Positions 1 to 7,641 of a DNA stretch of 20,424 nucleotides are shown here, piece by piece; the first letter of the stretch is position 1, and each line of letters opens with the position of its first letter. The DNA comes from CAZCSK01 sp964501265 (GTDB lineage: Bacteria > Actinomycetota > CADDZG01 > JAHWKV01): NCBI GenBank assembly GCA_964501265.1, contig CAZCSK010000038.1, forward strand, positions 1 through 20,424, read 5' to 3'. The notes beneath the pieces were generated by a model. That model was not told the origin of the DNA and did not search any database. It was given only the letters and a program-made list of their open reading frames with translations. The position numbers and the translations under genes are program-made.

Positions 1-168
1 TCGACCTGTCACTCGACCATGGATTTTCTTGGAGTATCTGAGTTCGCTGCACGGGGACAGGAAACACTGCAGGCTATGGGCGGAGGTCTCGACTCTGTGC
101 CACTAGAGGTTCACCGCTGTCCAACTTGCCGAAAGGTTGAGTTCTTTCTTCCCCCTTCAGCCGGATAG
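1..168 (+). CDS. Small zinc-ribbon protein, 3' part (5' end outside the window)
   Basis: Reading from base 1 in frame 1, 55 codons stay open to a TAG at 166-168. The visible protein contains MDFLGVSEFAARG and ends with HRCPTCRKVEFFLPPSAG. The ending CPTC followed by KVEFFLP is the second half of a two-CxxC zinc ribbon found in many small bacterial proteins of 60-80 residues. The first cysteine pair would be completed by Cys3 plus a cysteine just before the window (pattern C-S-T-C). Only a few N-terminal residues are probably missing. The gene converges on egtD with a 5-bp gap, so it does not belong to that operon. The function of this family is unknown to me; zinc binding is inferred from the cysteine spacing. 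Confidence 0.6.
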   Translation, partial: STCHSTMDFLGVSEFAARGQETLQAMGGGLDSVPLEVHRCPTCRKVEFFLPPSAG

Positions 169-173
169 TCCTG

Positions 174-1241
174 TCATACGACCGCGGAGAGGCTAAGGGC
201 GAAGTAACCTCGATCGTCGGTGAGCCAACGAACCGGCCGAAAGCCCGCCCTTTCCAATTCACCCTCGATTCCCTCGCGCCGAAACTTCGCGCTGATCTCA
301 GTGTGAACACGCTCTGTTTCCTCAAACTTGATCTCCTCGTCGAGGGCGGCGATAGTGACAACCTGGGATTGCTTGGACTCGACCCACATCTCCATCCACT
401 CCTGCGCCCGGTTGAAGAAAGCCACATGATGGAATTTGTCTAGTACGAAGTCCGCTTCGAGTTGATGGTTCAGGACGCTTAAGATGTTGAGGTTGAACTT
501 GGCGCTCACCCCCGCCGAATCGTTGTAGGCCGCCTCGATCAGGGCGATGTCCTTAACGAGGTCAACCCCGAGCAGGAAGTGATCACCGGGCTCAAGGGCT
601 TCGACGAGTCGAGCGAACAAGTCGGCTCGCTGCCTGGGGTCGAGGTTGCCAATCGTGCTGCCAAGGAAAGCCACCATTCTGCTTCCTGGGCGGGCCCCTC
701 TGACTGATCTCGGGGGGTTCGCAGCTTCTGGCGCGCGCGCGTCCGTACGTAAGGGGGCTGCTACCCCCCCGAGCCCCCCGGGGAGGTCGTAGATGTGCTG
801 TTCGAAATCGCCGGCGATACCGTGGACGATGAGCCCCGGATACCAGACCACGAGTTGTTCGGCGGCCGATCTTAACGTTGCCTCGTGCACGTCGAAGGGG
901 GCAAAACATTCGAGAGTTCCGGCAGCGGTGAGAGCGTTGATCAGCAGCCGCGTCTTCTCGGACGTACCCGAGCCCAGTTCAATTAGCGTGTTTGCCTTGG
1001 TTAGAGCCGCAATCGTGGCCGACTCACGTTCCAGAATGCTTCTCTCGCACCGCGTCAGGTAGTACTCCGGCAGCCTGGTGATTTCATCGAACAGCTCCGA
1101 CCCGCGCTGATCGTAAATCCATTTGGAAGGTATTCGCCTGGGTGTCGACAAGAGGCCTTCGCGGGCATCTTCGCGAAGTTGCCGCGCTAGGTCATCGACG
1201 CTAAGGCGCACTTCGATTTCTATCCCCGAATTTATTTTCAC
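174..1241 (-). CDS. egtD: EgtD, L-histidine N-alpha-methyltransferase (ergothioneine biosynthesis), carrying a repeat-encoded insert
   Basis: EgtD trimethylates the alpha-amino group of histidine with three S-adenosylmethionine molecules, giving hercynine, the substrate of EgtB. The 355-residue product shows the family N-terminus (SKWIYDQRGSELFDEIT, residues 39-55), the SAM-binding IELGSGTSEKT (87-97) and FLGSTIGNL (192-200). Known EgtD proteins are near 320 residues. The excess sits at about residues 154-187, between GDFEQHIYDLP and the conserved MVAFLGSTIGNL. This Gly/Pro/Ala/Arg-rich stretch (GGLGGVAAPLR...APEAANPPRS) is encoded by palindromic repeat copy A. The start is GTG at 1241; no clear Shine-Dalgarno is seen. 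The gene lies 7 nt after the egtB stop and is the last of the minus-strand operon. Whether the insert affects activity is unknown; the SAM motifs on both sides are intact. Confidence 0.93.
   Translation of the reverse strand: MKINSGIEIEVRLSVDDLARQLREDAREGLLSTPRRIPSKWIYDQRGSELFDEITRLPEYYLTRCERSILERESATIAALTKANTLIELGSGTSEKTRLLINALTAAGTLECFAPFDVHEATLRSAAEQLVVWYPGLIVHGIAGDFEQHIYDLPGGLGGVAAPLRTDARAPEAANPPRSVRGARPGSRMVAFLGSTIGNLDPRQRADLFARLVEALEPGDHFLLGVDLVKDIALIEAAYNDSAGVSAKFNLNILSVLNHQLEADFVLDKFHHVAFFNRAQEWMEMWVESKQSQVVTIAALDEEIKFEETERVHTEISAKFRREGIEGELERAGFRPVRWLTDDRGYFALSLSAVV
710..780 (-). repeat. Dispersed palindromic repeat, copy A (inside egtD)
   Basis: Read on the minus strand the unit begins GGGGGGCTCGGGGGGGTAGC and then AGC, followed by 23 variable bases, then CGCCAGAAGCTGCG and AACCCCCCGA. 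The outer parts form an imperfect stem: TCGGGGGGT with ACCCCCCGA, then GCAGC with GCTGC across a small internal loop. It encodes about residues 154-178 of EgtD and is in frame. Relative to the coding strand, this copy is in the forward orientation. It matches copies B and C over both arms. Confidence 0.85.
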
Positions 1242-1248
1242 TAATAGA

Positions 1249-2535
1249 TCAAGCGTCTCTTGCGCAGCGGAAGCCGCAAAAGATCTGACGCCGGATTGGA
1301 TAGTCCCAATTGCGAAACGTCGTTCTTATTGCGGTGGGATGCGTGGCCCACGATCCACCCTTAAGCACTTTGTAATCGCGCCCGAAGAAAACCTCGGAGT
1401 ATTCACGATACGGAAAAGTTACGAACCCGGGATGGGCGTTGAAGTCCGATGAGGTCCACTCCCATACATCGCCGATCATCTGATGACAGCCGTAAGGGCT
1501 TTTCCCCAAAGGGTAAGCGCCGATCCCCGCGGGCTCGAAATGTCTCTCGTTGAGGTTGGCCAGATCCTCGGAGGGATCCTGATCTCCCCATGGGTAGCGG
1601 CGTTTGGTCGAGGTCGCCGCGTCCCACGACGCGGCTTTCTCCCATTCGGCTTCTGAGGGTAGGCGCTTGCCGACCCATTCTGCATATGCCTCGGCCTCGT
1701 GCCAGCAAACGTGTTGCACAGGTTCGTCGGCAGGCAACGGCTCGCTTTTTCCGAATCTTGTGCGCGACCACGAAGACGTGCCCTGCCGCGTCCAAAACAA
1801 CGGCGTTTCCAGTCTTTCTTGTTCGCGCCAGGCCCACCCTTGGGTGCTCCAGAATCTTTGGTCGCGGTATCCGCCGGCCTCGATGAATTGTGAATACTCG
1901 GAGTTGCTCACCGGGGCCGTGTCAATGAAGAAGGAGGGAAGGTCGACTGTGTGCGCAGGACGTTCGTTGTCGTAGGCCCAGGGTTCGGTGTCGGTTCCCA
2001 TTGTGAAGGGACCCGCTTGTACTAACACCTCTTTACTCGGCAACGGGGCCCCCTTTGGCGGGGGAGTCGCATCGAGCGGGTATTCGCCGCGCAATTGAAG
2101 AGTCGCGAGTATCGTCTCGTCGTGCTGATGCTCGTGTTGGATGGCCATCCCGTACACGTACCCATCGCTGAGGAGCGGGTTGGATGGATCCAGTTCTATT
2201 GCGTCGAGCACCTCGAGTACCTTGTTGCGGATGTCCGAGATGTACGAGCGCGCCTGCGGCGGACCGAGCAACTTTAGCCGCCCTCGGTCGTGGCGAGCAT
2301 GACGAAAGGCGTCGTAGATGTCGTCCAGCGCCGGAGCCCGTGATGGGATCCCAGCAATGGTTCGAAGCAGCCAGATCTCCTCGTAGTTTCCGACGTGGGC
2401 CAGATCCCAAACGAGTGGAGACATGAGTGGCGAATGTTGCTTCAGAAGCTCAGAGTCTGGAACCGGCTCGAGCAAACCGAGCGACCGGCGTCGAACGCCT
2501 TCGAGTTCGCTAGCGATGACTTCTTTTACGCCCAT
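1249..2535 (-). CDS. egtB: EgtB, iron-dependent hercynine oxygenase (ergothioneine biosynthesis)
   Basis: EgtB joins hercynine to gamma-glutamylcysteine (or cysteine) using O2 and non-haem iron, forming the sulfoxide precursor of ergothioneine. The 428-residue protein has an N-terminal DinB-like domain followed by an FGE-sulfatase domain (from about AGPFTMGTDTEPW, 174-186, to the end GGSW...FCGFRCARDA). The iron ligands expected from the mycobacterial enzyme are present as His47 (LAHVGNYEE) and His134/His138 in QHEHQHDET. The C-terminal GDVWEWTSSDF and FPYREYSEVFFG blocks are typical of EgtB. The ATG at 2535 overlaps the end of egtA by 10 nt, indicating translational coupling, and egtD follows after 7 nt. 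The use of gamma-glutamylcysteine is inferred from the adjacent egtA. Confidence 0.95.
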   Translation of the reverse strand: MGVKEVIASELEGVRRRSLGLLEPVPDSELLKQHSPLMSPLVWDLAHVGNYEEIWLLRTIAGIPSRAPALDDIYDAFRHARHDRGRLKLLGPPQARSYISDIRNKVLEVLDAIELDPSNPLLSDGYVYGMAIQHEHQHDETILATLQLRGEYPLDATPPPKGAPLPSKEVLVQAGPFTMGTDTEPWAYDNERPAHTVDLPSFFIDTAPVSNSEYSQFIEAGGYRDQRFWSTQGWAWREQERLETPLFWTRQGTSSWSRTRFGKSEPLPADEPVQHVCWHEAEAYAEWVGKRLPSEAEWEKAASWDAATSTKRRYPWGDQDPSEDLANLNERHFEPAGIGAYPLGKSPYGCHQMIGDVWEWTSSDFNAHPGFVTFPYREYSEVFFGRDYKVLKGGSWATHPTAIRTTFRNWDYPIRRQIFCGFRCARDA

Positions 2536-3827
2536 GACTTGATCCTGTCTCCCGCCATCCGCTTGCGCCAGTTCTCTAGAATTTCGTCTGCAAGCGTACG
2601 CCCGCGGCGCACATAACGCTCATAGAAGGCCCCGACGACGTCCGCGTGCTCGCAGGGGCCAGCGGTAAGGACATCGCTGGCGATTTCGAAGCAAGCCACC
2701 GCAGACGCTCGCAGAAGTGGGTTATTCAGACCGTCTCGGGCTGCCTGGGCCCACAATCCATCGGCGGAGGAGGCCGCCTCGAAGGCTGCAGCCAAGGCGG
2801 TTTCGTCGTGGACAAGTGCTTTGACGATCAAAATGGGCACTCGCCACCACGGATCGCCAAGGGCGTCGATCATTCTCATCTCGAGCCACCCCTTCGGCCG
2901 GACCGGAGGGAACAAGGTAGTGAGGTGAGTCTGAAAATCATCGAGAGTCGGATACCCGAGTTCGTGACCGTTCTCGATCCACTGTCCGAATGTCAGAGAG
3001 GCGAAGACTGGTTCAAACCCCGTCGAGGGCCCTTGACCTTCGATGAACATGACTCGCGCATCCAGCGCAAACCGGGCCCAATCGATCGCGAGGTCGCCAG
3101 TCGCGAGGGCCGGCGTGGTTCGGGATGAATCGATCGCCTGCCAAATGCCAAGCCTCGTGGACTGCCATCCGGAAGGACGACCGGCCGCGATTGGCGAGTT
3201 GGCAAACGCTGCGGCCAGGGCAGGTCCAATTAAATGCGCGAGCCGCCATGCGGCCCCGGAGTCCATTGGAAGATCAACGTTTACTTGAATCGCCGCCGTT
3301 GACCTCATCATCAAACGGCCCTGGGGCCACGGGGGCCGGGGGGGTAGCAGTGGCCCAGAAGTAGAACTTGCGTCCGCCAGAAGCTGCGAACCCCCCGAAT
3401 CAAGTGAATCGAAGTAGTTTTCCATGGCGTCGTATCTAGGGCTGTTCATGACGCGATCAGGTTTCCGGAACGGCTCGTAGCCCGCACCCACTAACTGGAT
3501 GTCTTCCTCGTAAAGGGCGCTTTGAGCGTAACTGAAGTCAACTGCTATTGACTCGCAGACTGCGTCGGCGGACGCGGACGGTAGCGTGCTAATTTCCAGC
3601 TGGCCGCCCGGCTCGTAAGTGATCTTCCCGCCGGCGGGAAGAATCAGTCCTTCGGGTAGCAGGAGGCGAACCATGTCGAAGTCCGTTTGTAGGTGGGGCT
3701 CGCCGATTGGAACCGTGAGCCATTCGATTTCGGCGCCAACGCGACCTGCATTCAAATGATCCTCGATCTGGTTACGCACATAAACCAGGACATCGTTGGC
3801 AGAAAGAGATTTTGTCGATTCAGGCAT
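2526..3827 (-). CDS. egtA: EgtA, glutamate-cysteine ligase of the ergothioneine pathway, carrying a repeat-encoded insert
   Basis: EgtA is an ATP-dependent ligase of the GCS2 type that makes gamma-glutamylcysteine for EgtB. The 433-residue protein shows the glutamate/metal-binding GAEIEWLTVP (31-40), the signature YEPGGQLEIS (71-80), NSPRYDAMENYFD (128-140) and STAAIQVNVDLP (176-187). Between the last two blocks, where actinobacterial homologues normally run almost directly into GRxMM, there is an extra Ser/Pro-rich stretch of about 25 residues (GGSQLLADASSTSG then PLLPPRPPWP, 145-168), encoded by repeat copy B. The ATG at 3827 overlaps the upstream MFS gene by 8 nt, and the stop overlaps egtB by 10 nt. 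It could act as a general GCS2 ligase, but the egt context favours EgtA. Confidence 0.9.
   Translation of the reverse strand: MPESTKSLSANDVLVYVRNQIEDHLNAGRVGAEIEWLTVPIGEPHLQTDFDMVRLLLPEGLILPAGGKITYEPGGQLEISTLPSASADAVCESIAVDFSYAQSALYEEDIQLVGAGYEPFRKPDRVMNSPRYDAMENYFDSLDSGGSQLLADASSTSGPLLPPRPPWPQGRLMMRSTAAIQVNVDLPMDSGAAWRLAHLIGPALAAAFANSPIAAGRPSGWQSTRLGIWQAIDSSRTTPALATGDLAIDWARFALDARVMFIEGQGPSTGFEPVFASLTFGQWIENGHELGYPTLDDFQTHLTTLFPPVRPKGWLEMRMIDALGDPWWRVPILIVKALVHDETALAAAFEAASSADGLWAQAARDGLNNPLLRASAVACFEIASDVLTAGPCEHADVVGAFYERYVRRGRTLADEILENWRKRMAGDRIKSWA
3331..3398 (+). repeat. Dispersed palindromic repeat, copy B (inside egtA)
   Basis: The plus strand reads GGGGGCCGGGGGGGTAGCAG, 24 bases, then CGCCAGAAGCTGCG and AACCCCCCGA. 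It differs from copy A by one base missing near the left end, one change in the left arm (AGCAGT for AGCAGC) and most of the 23-nt centre, while the spacing is identical. egtA is on the minus strand, so the element is reversed relative to this gene. It encodes about residues 144-166 of EgtA without a stop or frameshift. Confidence 0.85.
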
Positions 3828-5382
3828 GTCGGTTGGCTAAATCACCTTCTGGGTTTCGTATTCCAACCAGATTGATTGCGGCTCCGGCCATCAGAAGACC
3901 GGCGGATACTTTCATCGCGAGCCGGAAGGCATCGGTTGAGGACTCACGGATGGCCAAGAGCAGACCAGGGTCGACGCCCGGCCCCGGACGATTGAGCGGG
4001 GACACCTCTGTCCGGAACGACTCGGACGACACATTGACGCCCGGCGCGCGTTTCGCAAGCCCGTTGTAGAAAGCCGCAGTTAGCGCGACGAAAATTACAG
4101 CGCCAACAAGTTGGGGGCCCACTCGCGAGATGGCATTGTTGATGGCCGATGCGACCCCTGAATTGTGAGAAGGAACGGATGTCATAACCGTGGCCGTGAG
4201 CGGGGCAACCATCAACATAAGCCCAATTCCAAAGACCGCGACTCCGGGAAGAACGTCGATGAGGTAGCTGAGCGGGGGGATCAGGCTCACGGGTTTTGCG
4301 GCCACGAGGCCCCACGGGCCGCTCGTTGCAGGGATGCGTGCAAGCCACAGCACGCCAATGGCCATGAGGGCGGGGCCAGCCGCAAGAAACAACCGCGGTC
4401 CGTACCGGGAAGCGAGTCTTTGGGCGCCCGTGGAAAAAAACGTTAAGAACAGTGTCGCTGGAATGGTGGCCACTCCCGACGCAGTCGCCGTGTACTCGAG
4501 AGTGCCTTGCAAGAATATCACCAGGTAATAGAAAAGCGTGTATAGCGAGCCGTAGATTACGAGAGTCGACAGGTTGGCGATGGTGAAGTTCCTCGATCGG
4601 AACAACTCAAGCGAGACCAAAGGATGGGTGGACCGTTTCATCAAGAAGGGGAACGCGATTGTGGCAATAGCGCCTGCTACCAACGCTCCGATGGCGATCG
4701 GACTGCTCCATCCGTGTTCCTGCCCGCGAATCGCGCCCAGCGCAAGCCCTCCAACCGCGACGGCCGCGACTATCGCGCCCAGCCAGTCGAACTGGCCCCC
4801 GGACCCTTGATCACGAGATTCCTGTACGCAAGCTCGAGTAGCGAGCAGAGCGATGATCACTAAAGGGACGTTAATCAGAAATGCCGCCCGCCACGAGATC
4901 GCATCCACCAGAACGCCTCCCACTAAAGGGCCGAAAATAGTTGACGCTCCCGACGCTCCTGCCCAGATTCCGAAAGCGCGGCCCTGCTCCTCTCCGGCGA
5001 AGGACGACGTGAGGATTGCGAGAGATGCTGGGACTAGGACGGCGCCGGCGGCCCCCTGGAGCAATCGAAAGAGGATCAAAAGCTCCATCGTCGGCGCGAC
5101 TCCACAAAGAAGTGACGTAACGCCAAACCCCGCGAGCCCTATCATGAACAACCTGCGCCGTCCGTAATAGTCGATGAGGGCCCCTGCAAGGATTAACAGA
5201 GCGCTCAGGGTCAGAAGGTAGCCGTAGTGGACGAGTGACTGGGCTTCAAGCTCTCGAAACAGACGGCTGGGCAATTCGGCAGTGATCTTGGGAAGCGCGA
5301 CGCTCACGAGGGTGGAATCTAAGAAAACGATTCCGGAGCCAAGAATGGTCGCGACGATCGTCCACCGCTTCGTTCTGTTCAT
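3820..5382 (-). CDS. MFS drug/solute:H+ antiporter, DHA2 (EmrB/QacA) family, first gene of the egt operon
   Basis: This is an integral membrane transporter of about 520 residues with many hydrophobic segments, consistent with the 14-helix DHA2 family. Helix 1 carries the family signature around LDSTLVSVALPKI. FRLLQGAAGAVLVPASLAIL and the antiporter motif C-like GASTIFGPLVGGVLVD follow. The start is placed at ATG 5382 (MNRTKRWTIV), where family homology begins; a TTG at 5394 would add four residues, and neither has a strong Shine-Dalgarno. The stop overlaps egtA by 8 nt, so it is translationally coupled to the ergothioneine genes. That suggests, but does not prove, transport of ergothioneine, an intermediate or a related thiol. 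A drug-efflux role that is merely co-transcribed remains possible. Confidence 0.88.
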   Translation of the reverse strand: MNRTKRWTIVATILGSGIVFLDSTLVSVALPKITAELPSRLFRELEAQSLVHYGYLLTLSALLILAGALIDYYGRRRLFMIGLAGFGVTSLLCGVAPTMELLILFRLLQGAAGAVLVPASLAILTSSFAGEEQGRAFGIWAGASGASTIFGPLVGGVLVDAISWRAAFLINVPLVIIALLATRACVQESRDQGSGGQFDWLGAIVAAVAVGGLALGAIRGQEHGWSSPIAIGALVAGAIATIAFPFLMKRSTHPLVSLELFRSRNFTIANLSTLVIYGSLYTLFYYLVIFLQGTLEYTATASGVATIPATLFLTFFSTGAQRLASRYGPRLFLAAGPALMAIGVLWLARIPATSGPWGLVAAKPVSLIPPLSYLIDVLPGVAVFGIGLMLMVAPLTATVMTSVPSHNSGVASAINNAISRVGPQLVGAVIFVALTAAFYNGLAKRAPGVNVSSESFRTEVSPLNRPGPGVDPGLLLAIRESSTDAFRLAMKVSAGLLMAGAAINLVGIRNPEGDLANRHA

Positions 5383-5394
5383 TCCGAGGGACAA

Positions 5395-5466
5395 GATAGC
5401 ACCGGGGGTCGGGGATGCGTCGCCGTGTTAATCTCGTATCCAGTTCAAACAGTTACGGAGATATCA
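5395..5466. promoter_or_regulatory. Divergent promoter region of the MFS-egt operon and rpmE cluster
   Basis: These 72 bp must carry the promoters for both a leftward four-gene operon and the rightward translation cluster. The rightward ribosome site GGAG is at 5457-5460. No convincing -35/-10 pair, operator palindrome or zinc-regulator (Zur-like) box was recognised by eye. Confidence 0.4.
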
Positions 5467-5682
5467 ATGAAAACAGACATCCATCCCGAATATGTCGTGG
5501 CCAGCGTGCATTGTTCCTGCGGCAACACCTTCGAAACGCGCTCTACTAAGTCCGAATTGCGCGTGGAACTCTGCTCGCAGTGCCACCCCTTCTACACCGG
5601 AAAGCAGAAGCTAGTCGATACCGGGGGACGGGTCGAGAGGTTCGAGAAGAAATACGGCAAGCGCGACGCCGCCAAGTCCTGA
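5467..5682 (+). CDS. rpmE: Ribosomal protein bL31, zinc-binding (C+) form
   Basis: The 71-residue protein starts MKTDIHPEYVVASVHCSCG and contains CSQCHPFYTGKQK, the classical L31 signature. The cysteine set (Cys-x-Cys early, Cys-x-x-Cys later) marks the zinc-containing form, unlike the cysteine-free paralogue induced on zinc starvation. L31 sits on the large subunit and bridges to the small subunit. The ATG at 5467 is chosen over an upstream GTG at 5425 because it has a GGAG at 5457-5460 with 6-nt spacing and matches the family start. It is the first gene of a long plus-strand cluster and is divergent from the MFS-egt operon across a short gap. Confidence 0.96.
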   Translation: MKTDIHPEYVVASVHCSCGNTFETRSTKSELRVELCSQCHPFYTGKQKLVDTGGRVERFEKKYGKRDAAKS

Positions 5683-5693
5683 ACAAAGCCAAA

Positions 5694-6587
5694 GTGGCCA
5701 GTAAGCCGTCGGTAGGCGGCCAGGCCGTCCTCGAAGGTGTAATGATGCGCGGCGAAAAGGCGTGGGCGGTCGCCGTGCGCAAGCCGGATTCTGAAATCGC
5801 CGTTGAGACCTACCCTCTGCCCGGTCGACAACAGAAGCACCCTTGGCTCAAGTGGATCTTCATTCGGGGCGTCTACGTTCTGTACGAATCCCTATCGATC
5901 GGGTTCCGAGCACTCAAGATCTCCGCGAACTACGCACTGGGAGAGGACAAGGACGAATCCTCCGACAAGGCTCTGGGCTGGGGGATGGCAGTGGCCCTGC
6001 CGGTCATTCTTGCGATCTTCATCGCCGCGCCAGCCCTCGTTTCCAAACTCGCTGGTTCGCGCATCGGCGTCGACACCGACCTGATGCAAAACGTCCTCGA
6101 AGGGATCATTAGGATTAGTTTTTTTGTGGGCTACATCCTTCTGATATCGCTCATCCCTGACATCCGTCGCACGTTCCAATATCACGGCGCCGAACACAAG
6201 ACGATTTACGCGTACGAAAACGAGGACCCGCTGACGCCGGAAGTTGTCGACCGCTATTCAACTCTGCACGTCAGATGCGGAACGAACTTCTTGTTCATCT
6301 TGCTTTTCATCACGATCATCGGCCACTTCGTCGCGGACGTTCTTCTTCAGGGTCAGCCGATCGTCTTTAAGATCGCCGCGCGCATTGGGATGATCCCCGT
6401 GCTTGCCGGAAGTTCCTATGAACTAATTCGGGCAGCCGGCCGCAACGACCGCTCATGGTTCTTCCGAGGCGTGAGCCTTCCGGGGCTCGCTATGCAGAAA
6501 ATCACGACGCGGCCTCCGAGTCGTGATCAAATCGAAGTAGCCATCAAGGCCATGGAGGCAGTCACCAGTGTTCGACCGGCTGGGTGA
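5694..6587 (+). CDS. DUF1385 (YqhQ-like) integral membrane protein
   Basis: The 297-residue protein matches the DUF1385 family: GGQAVLEGVMMRG near the N-terminus (8-20), the invariant FQYHGAEHKTIYAYE (161-175), the RCGTNFL block (194-200) and PVLAGSSYELIR (235-246). About three membrane segments are visible, near residues 97-116, 138-156 and 198-216. The biochemical role of the family is unsettled; the conserved His/Glu cluster suggests a metal site (inference). GTG at 5694 is the best start: it lies 11 nt after the rpmE stop, and the conserved motif begins only six residues later. The open frame extends upstream into rpmE, but that part is a shadow. The 3' end overlaps prfA by 20 nt. Its place between rpmE and prfA is commonly conserved in Gram-positive genomes. 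Confidence 0.9.
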   Translation: MASKPSVGGQAVLEGVMMRGEKAWAVAVRKPDSEIAVETYPLPGRQQKHPWLKWIFIRGVYVLYESLSIGFRALKISANYALGEDKDESSDKALGWGMAVALPVILAIFIAAPALVSKLAGSRIGVDTDLMQNVLEGIIRISFFVGYILLISLIPDIRRTFQYHGAEHKTIYAYENEDPLTPEVVDRYSTLHVRCGTNFLFILLFITIIGHFVADVLLQGQPIVFKIAARIGMIPVLAGSSYELIRAAGRNDRSWFFRGVSLPGLAMQKITTRPPSRDQIEVAIKAMEAVTSVRPAG

Positions 6588-7641
6588 AATTGAGGTTCGT
6601 TACGAGGAAGTCCAAAGGCAGCTCGCCGATCCGTCGATAACTTCGAATCCAACGCGCCTCAAGGAACTAGGGATACTTAACGCCGAGCTGGAACCGACAG
6701 TCCTTGCCATACGGCGGCTAAGGACGGCGACCGAGGAATTGGACTCTGCAAAGCAAATGCTCGGTGAAGAGTCCGATCCCGAAATGAAAAGTCTCGCTGA
6801 ACAAGAAATCGTACAGTTGAAGGTTCTCATCGAGTCAACGGAGGAGGCCATCAAGTCTCTTCTGCTTCCCAAGGATCCCCGTGACGATCGAGATGTCATT
6901 GTGGAAGTACGGGCCGGTGAGGGCGGCGACGAGTCGGCTCTGTTCGCTGGAGAAATCTTTCGCATGTACAACCGCTATGCGGAGAGAAAAGGCTGGACGG
7001 CAGAGGTTCTGTCGTCGAGCCCTTCTGCGGTGGGCGGATACAAAGACGTGATCCTCGCCGTGAAGGGTAAGAGCGCTTTTTCGAGGATGAAGCACGAGGG
7101 TGGCGTCCACCGGGTGCAGCGGGTGCCTGAAACTGAGTCGCAAGGGCGCATCCACACATCCGCCGTCGGTGTGCTTGTATTTCCCGAGGCAGATCAAATC
7201 GAGCTTGAAATAGATCCTAAGGACATCAAGGTGGATGTTTTCAGATCCAGCGGGCCGGGTGGGCAGTCGGTCAACACGACCGATTCCGCGGTGCGACTCA
7301 CCCACGTGCCGACGGGACAGGTGGTCACGTGCCAGGATGAGAAGTCCCAACTACAGAACCGTGAAAAGGCGCTCCGAATCCTAAGGGCCCGCCTTTATCA
7401 GATCGAAGTCGACAAACAGATGGCCGAACAGTCCAAAGCCCGCAAAGGCCAGGTCCGGTCGGTCGATCGTTCGGAGAAGATCCGCACCTACAACTATCCC
7501 CAGAACCGCGTGACCGATCACCGAGTCAAAGTCACAGTTCACAACCTCACCGAAGTAATGGATGGAGGAATAGACCCTTTCATCGACGCCCTCATCGAGA
7601 AACTCCGCGCCGAGCAGATGGGGGGGAGCGAAAGTGAGTAG
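6568..7641 (+). CDS. prfA: Peptide chain release factor 1
   Basis: RF1 reads UAA and UAG in the ribosomal A site and triggers hydrolysis of the peptidyl-tRNA. The 357-residue length is normal. The catalytic GGQ is at 231-233 within SSGPGGQSVNTTDSAVRL. The codon-recognition tripeptide is PET at 187-189 (RVPETESQGRIHTSA), an accepted RF1 variant of PxT, not the SPF of RF2. The start is GTG at 6568 with GGAGG at 6554-6558; it overlaps the end of the DUF1385 gene by 20 nt. The stop overlaps the start of prmC, whose product methylates the GGQ glutamine of this protein. Confidence 0.97.
   Translation: MFDRLGEIEVRYEEVQRQLADPSITSNPTRLKELGILNAELEPTVLAIRRLRTATEELDSAKQMLGEESDPEMKSLAEQEIVQLKVLIESTEEAIKSLLLPKDPRDDRDVIVEVRAGEGGDESALFAGEIFRMYNRYAERKGWTAEVLSSSPSAVGGYKDVILAVKGKSAFSRMKHEGGVHRVQRVPETESQGRIHTSAVGVLVFPEADQIELEIDPKDIKVDVFRSSGPGGQSVNTTDSAVRLTHVPTGQVVTCQDEKSQLQNREKALRILRARLYQIEVDKQMAEQSKARKGQVRSVDRSEKIRTYNYPQNRVTDHRVKVTVHNLTEVMDGGIDPFIDALIEKLRAEQMGGSESE

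Noticed and set aside
5425..5466. GTG start giving a longer L31
   Set aside because: The extra 14 residues do not fit the family, and ATG 5467 has a good Shine-Dalgarno and the normal N-terminus.
6835..7350. Long minus-strand open frame of 171 codons opposite prfA
   Set aside because: It is antisense to clear RF1 coding sequence and has no recognisable protein features. The same applies to 2646-3128 (opposite egtA), 17184-17849 (opposite atpB), 18021-18554 (opposite atpE/atpF) and 18767-19315 (opposite atpH).
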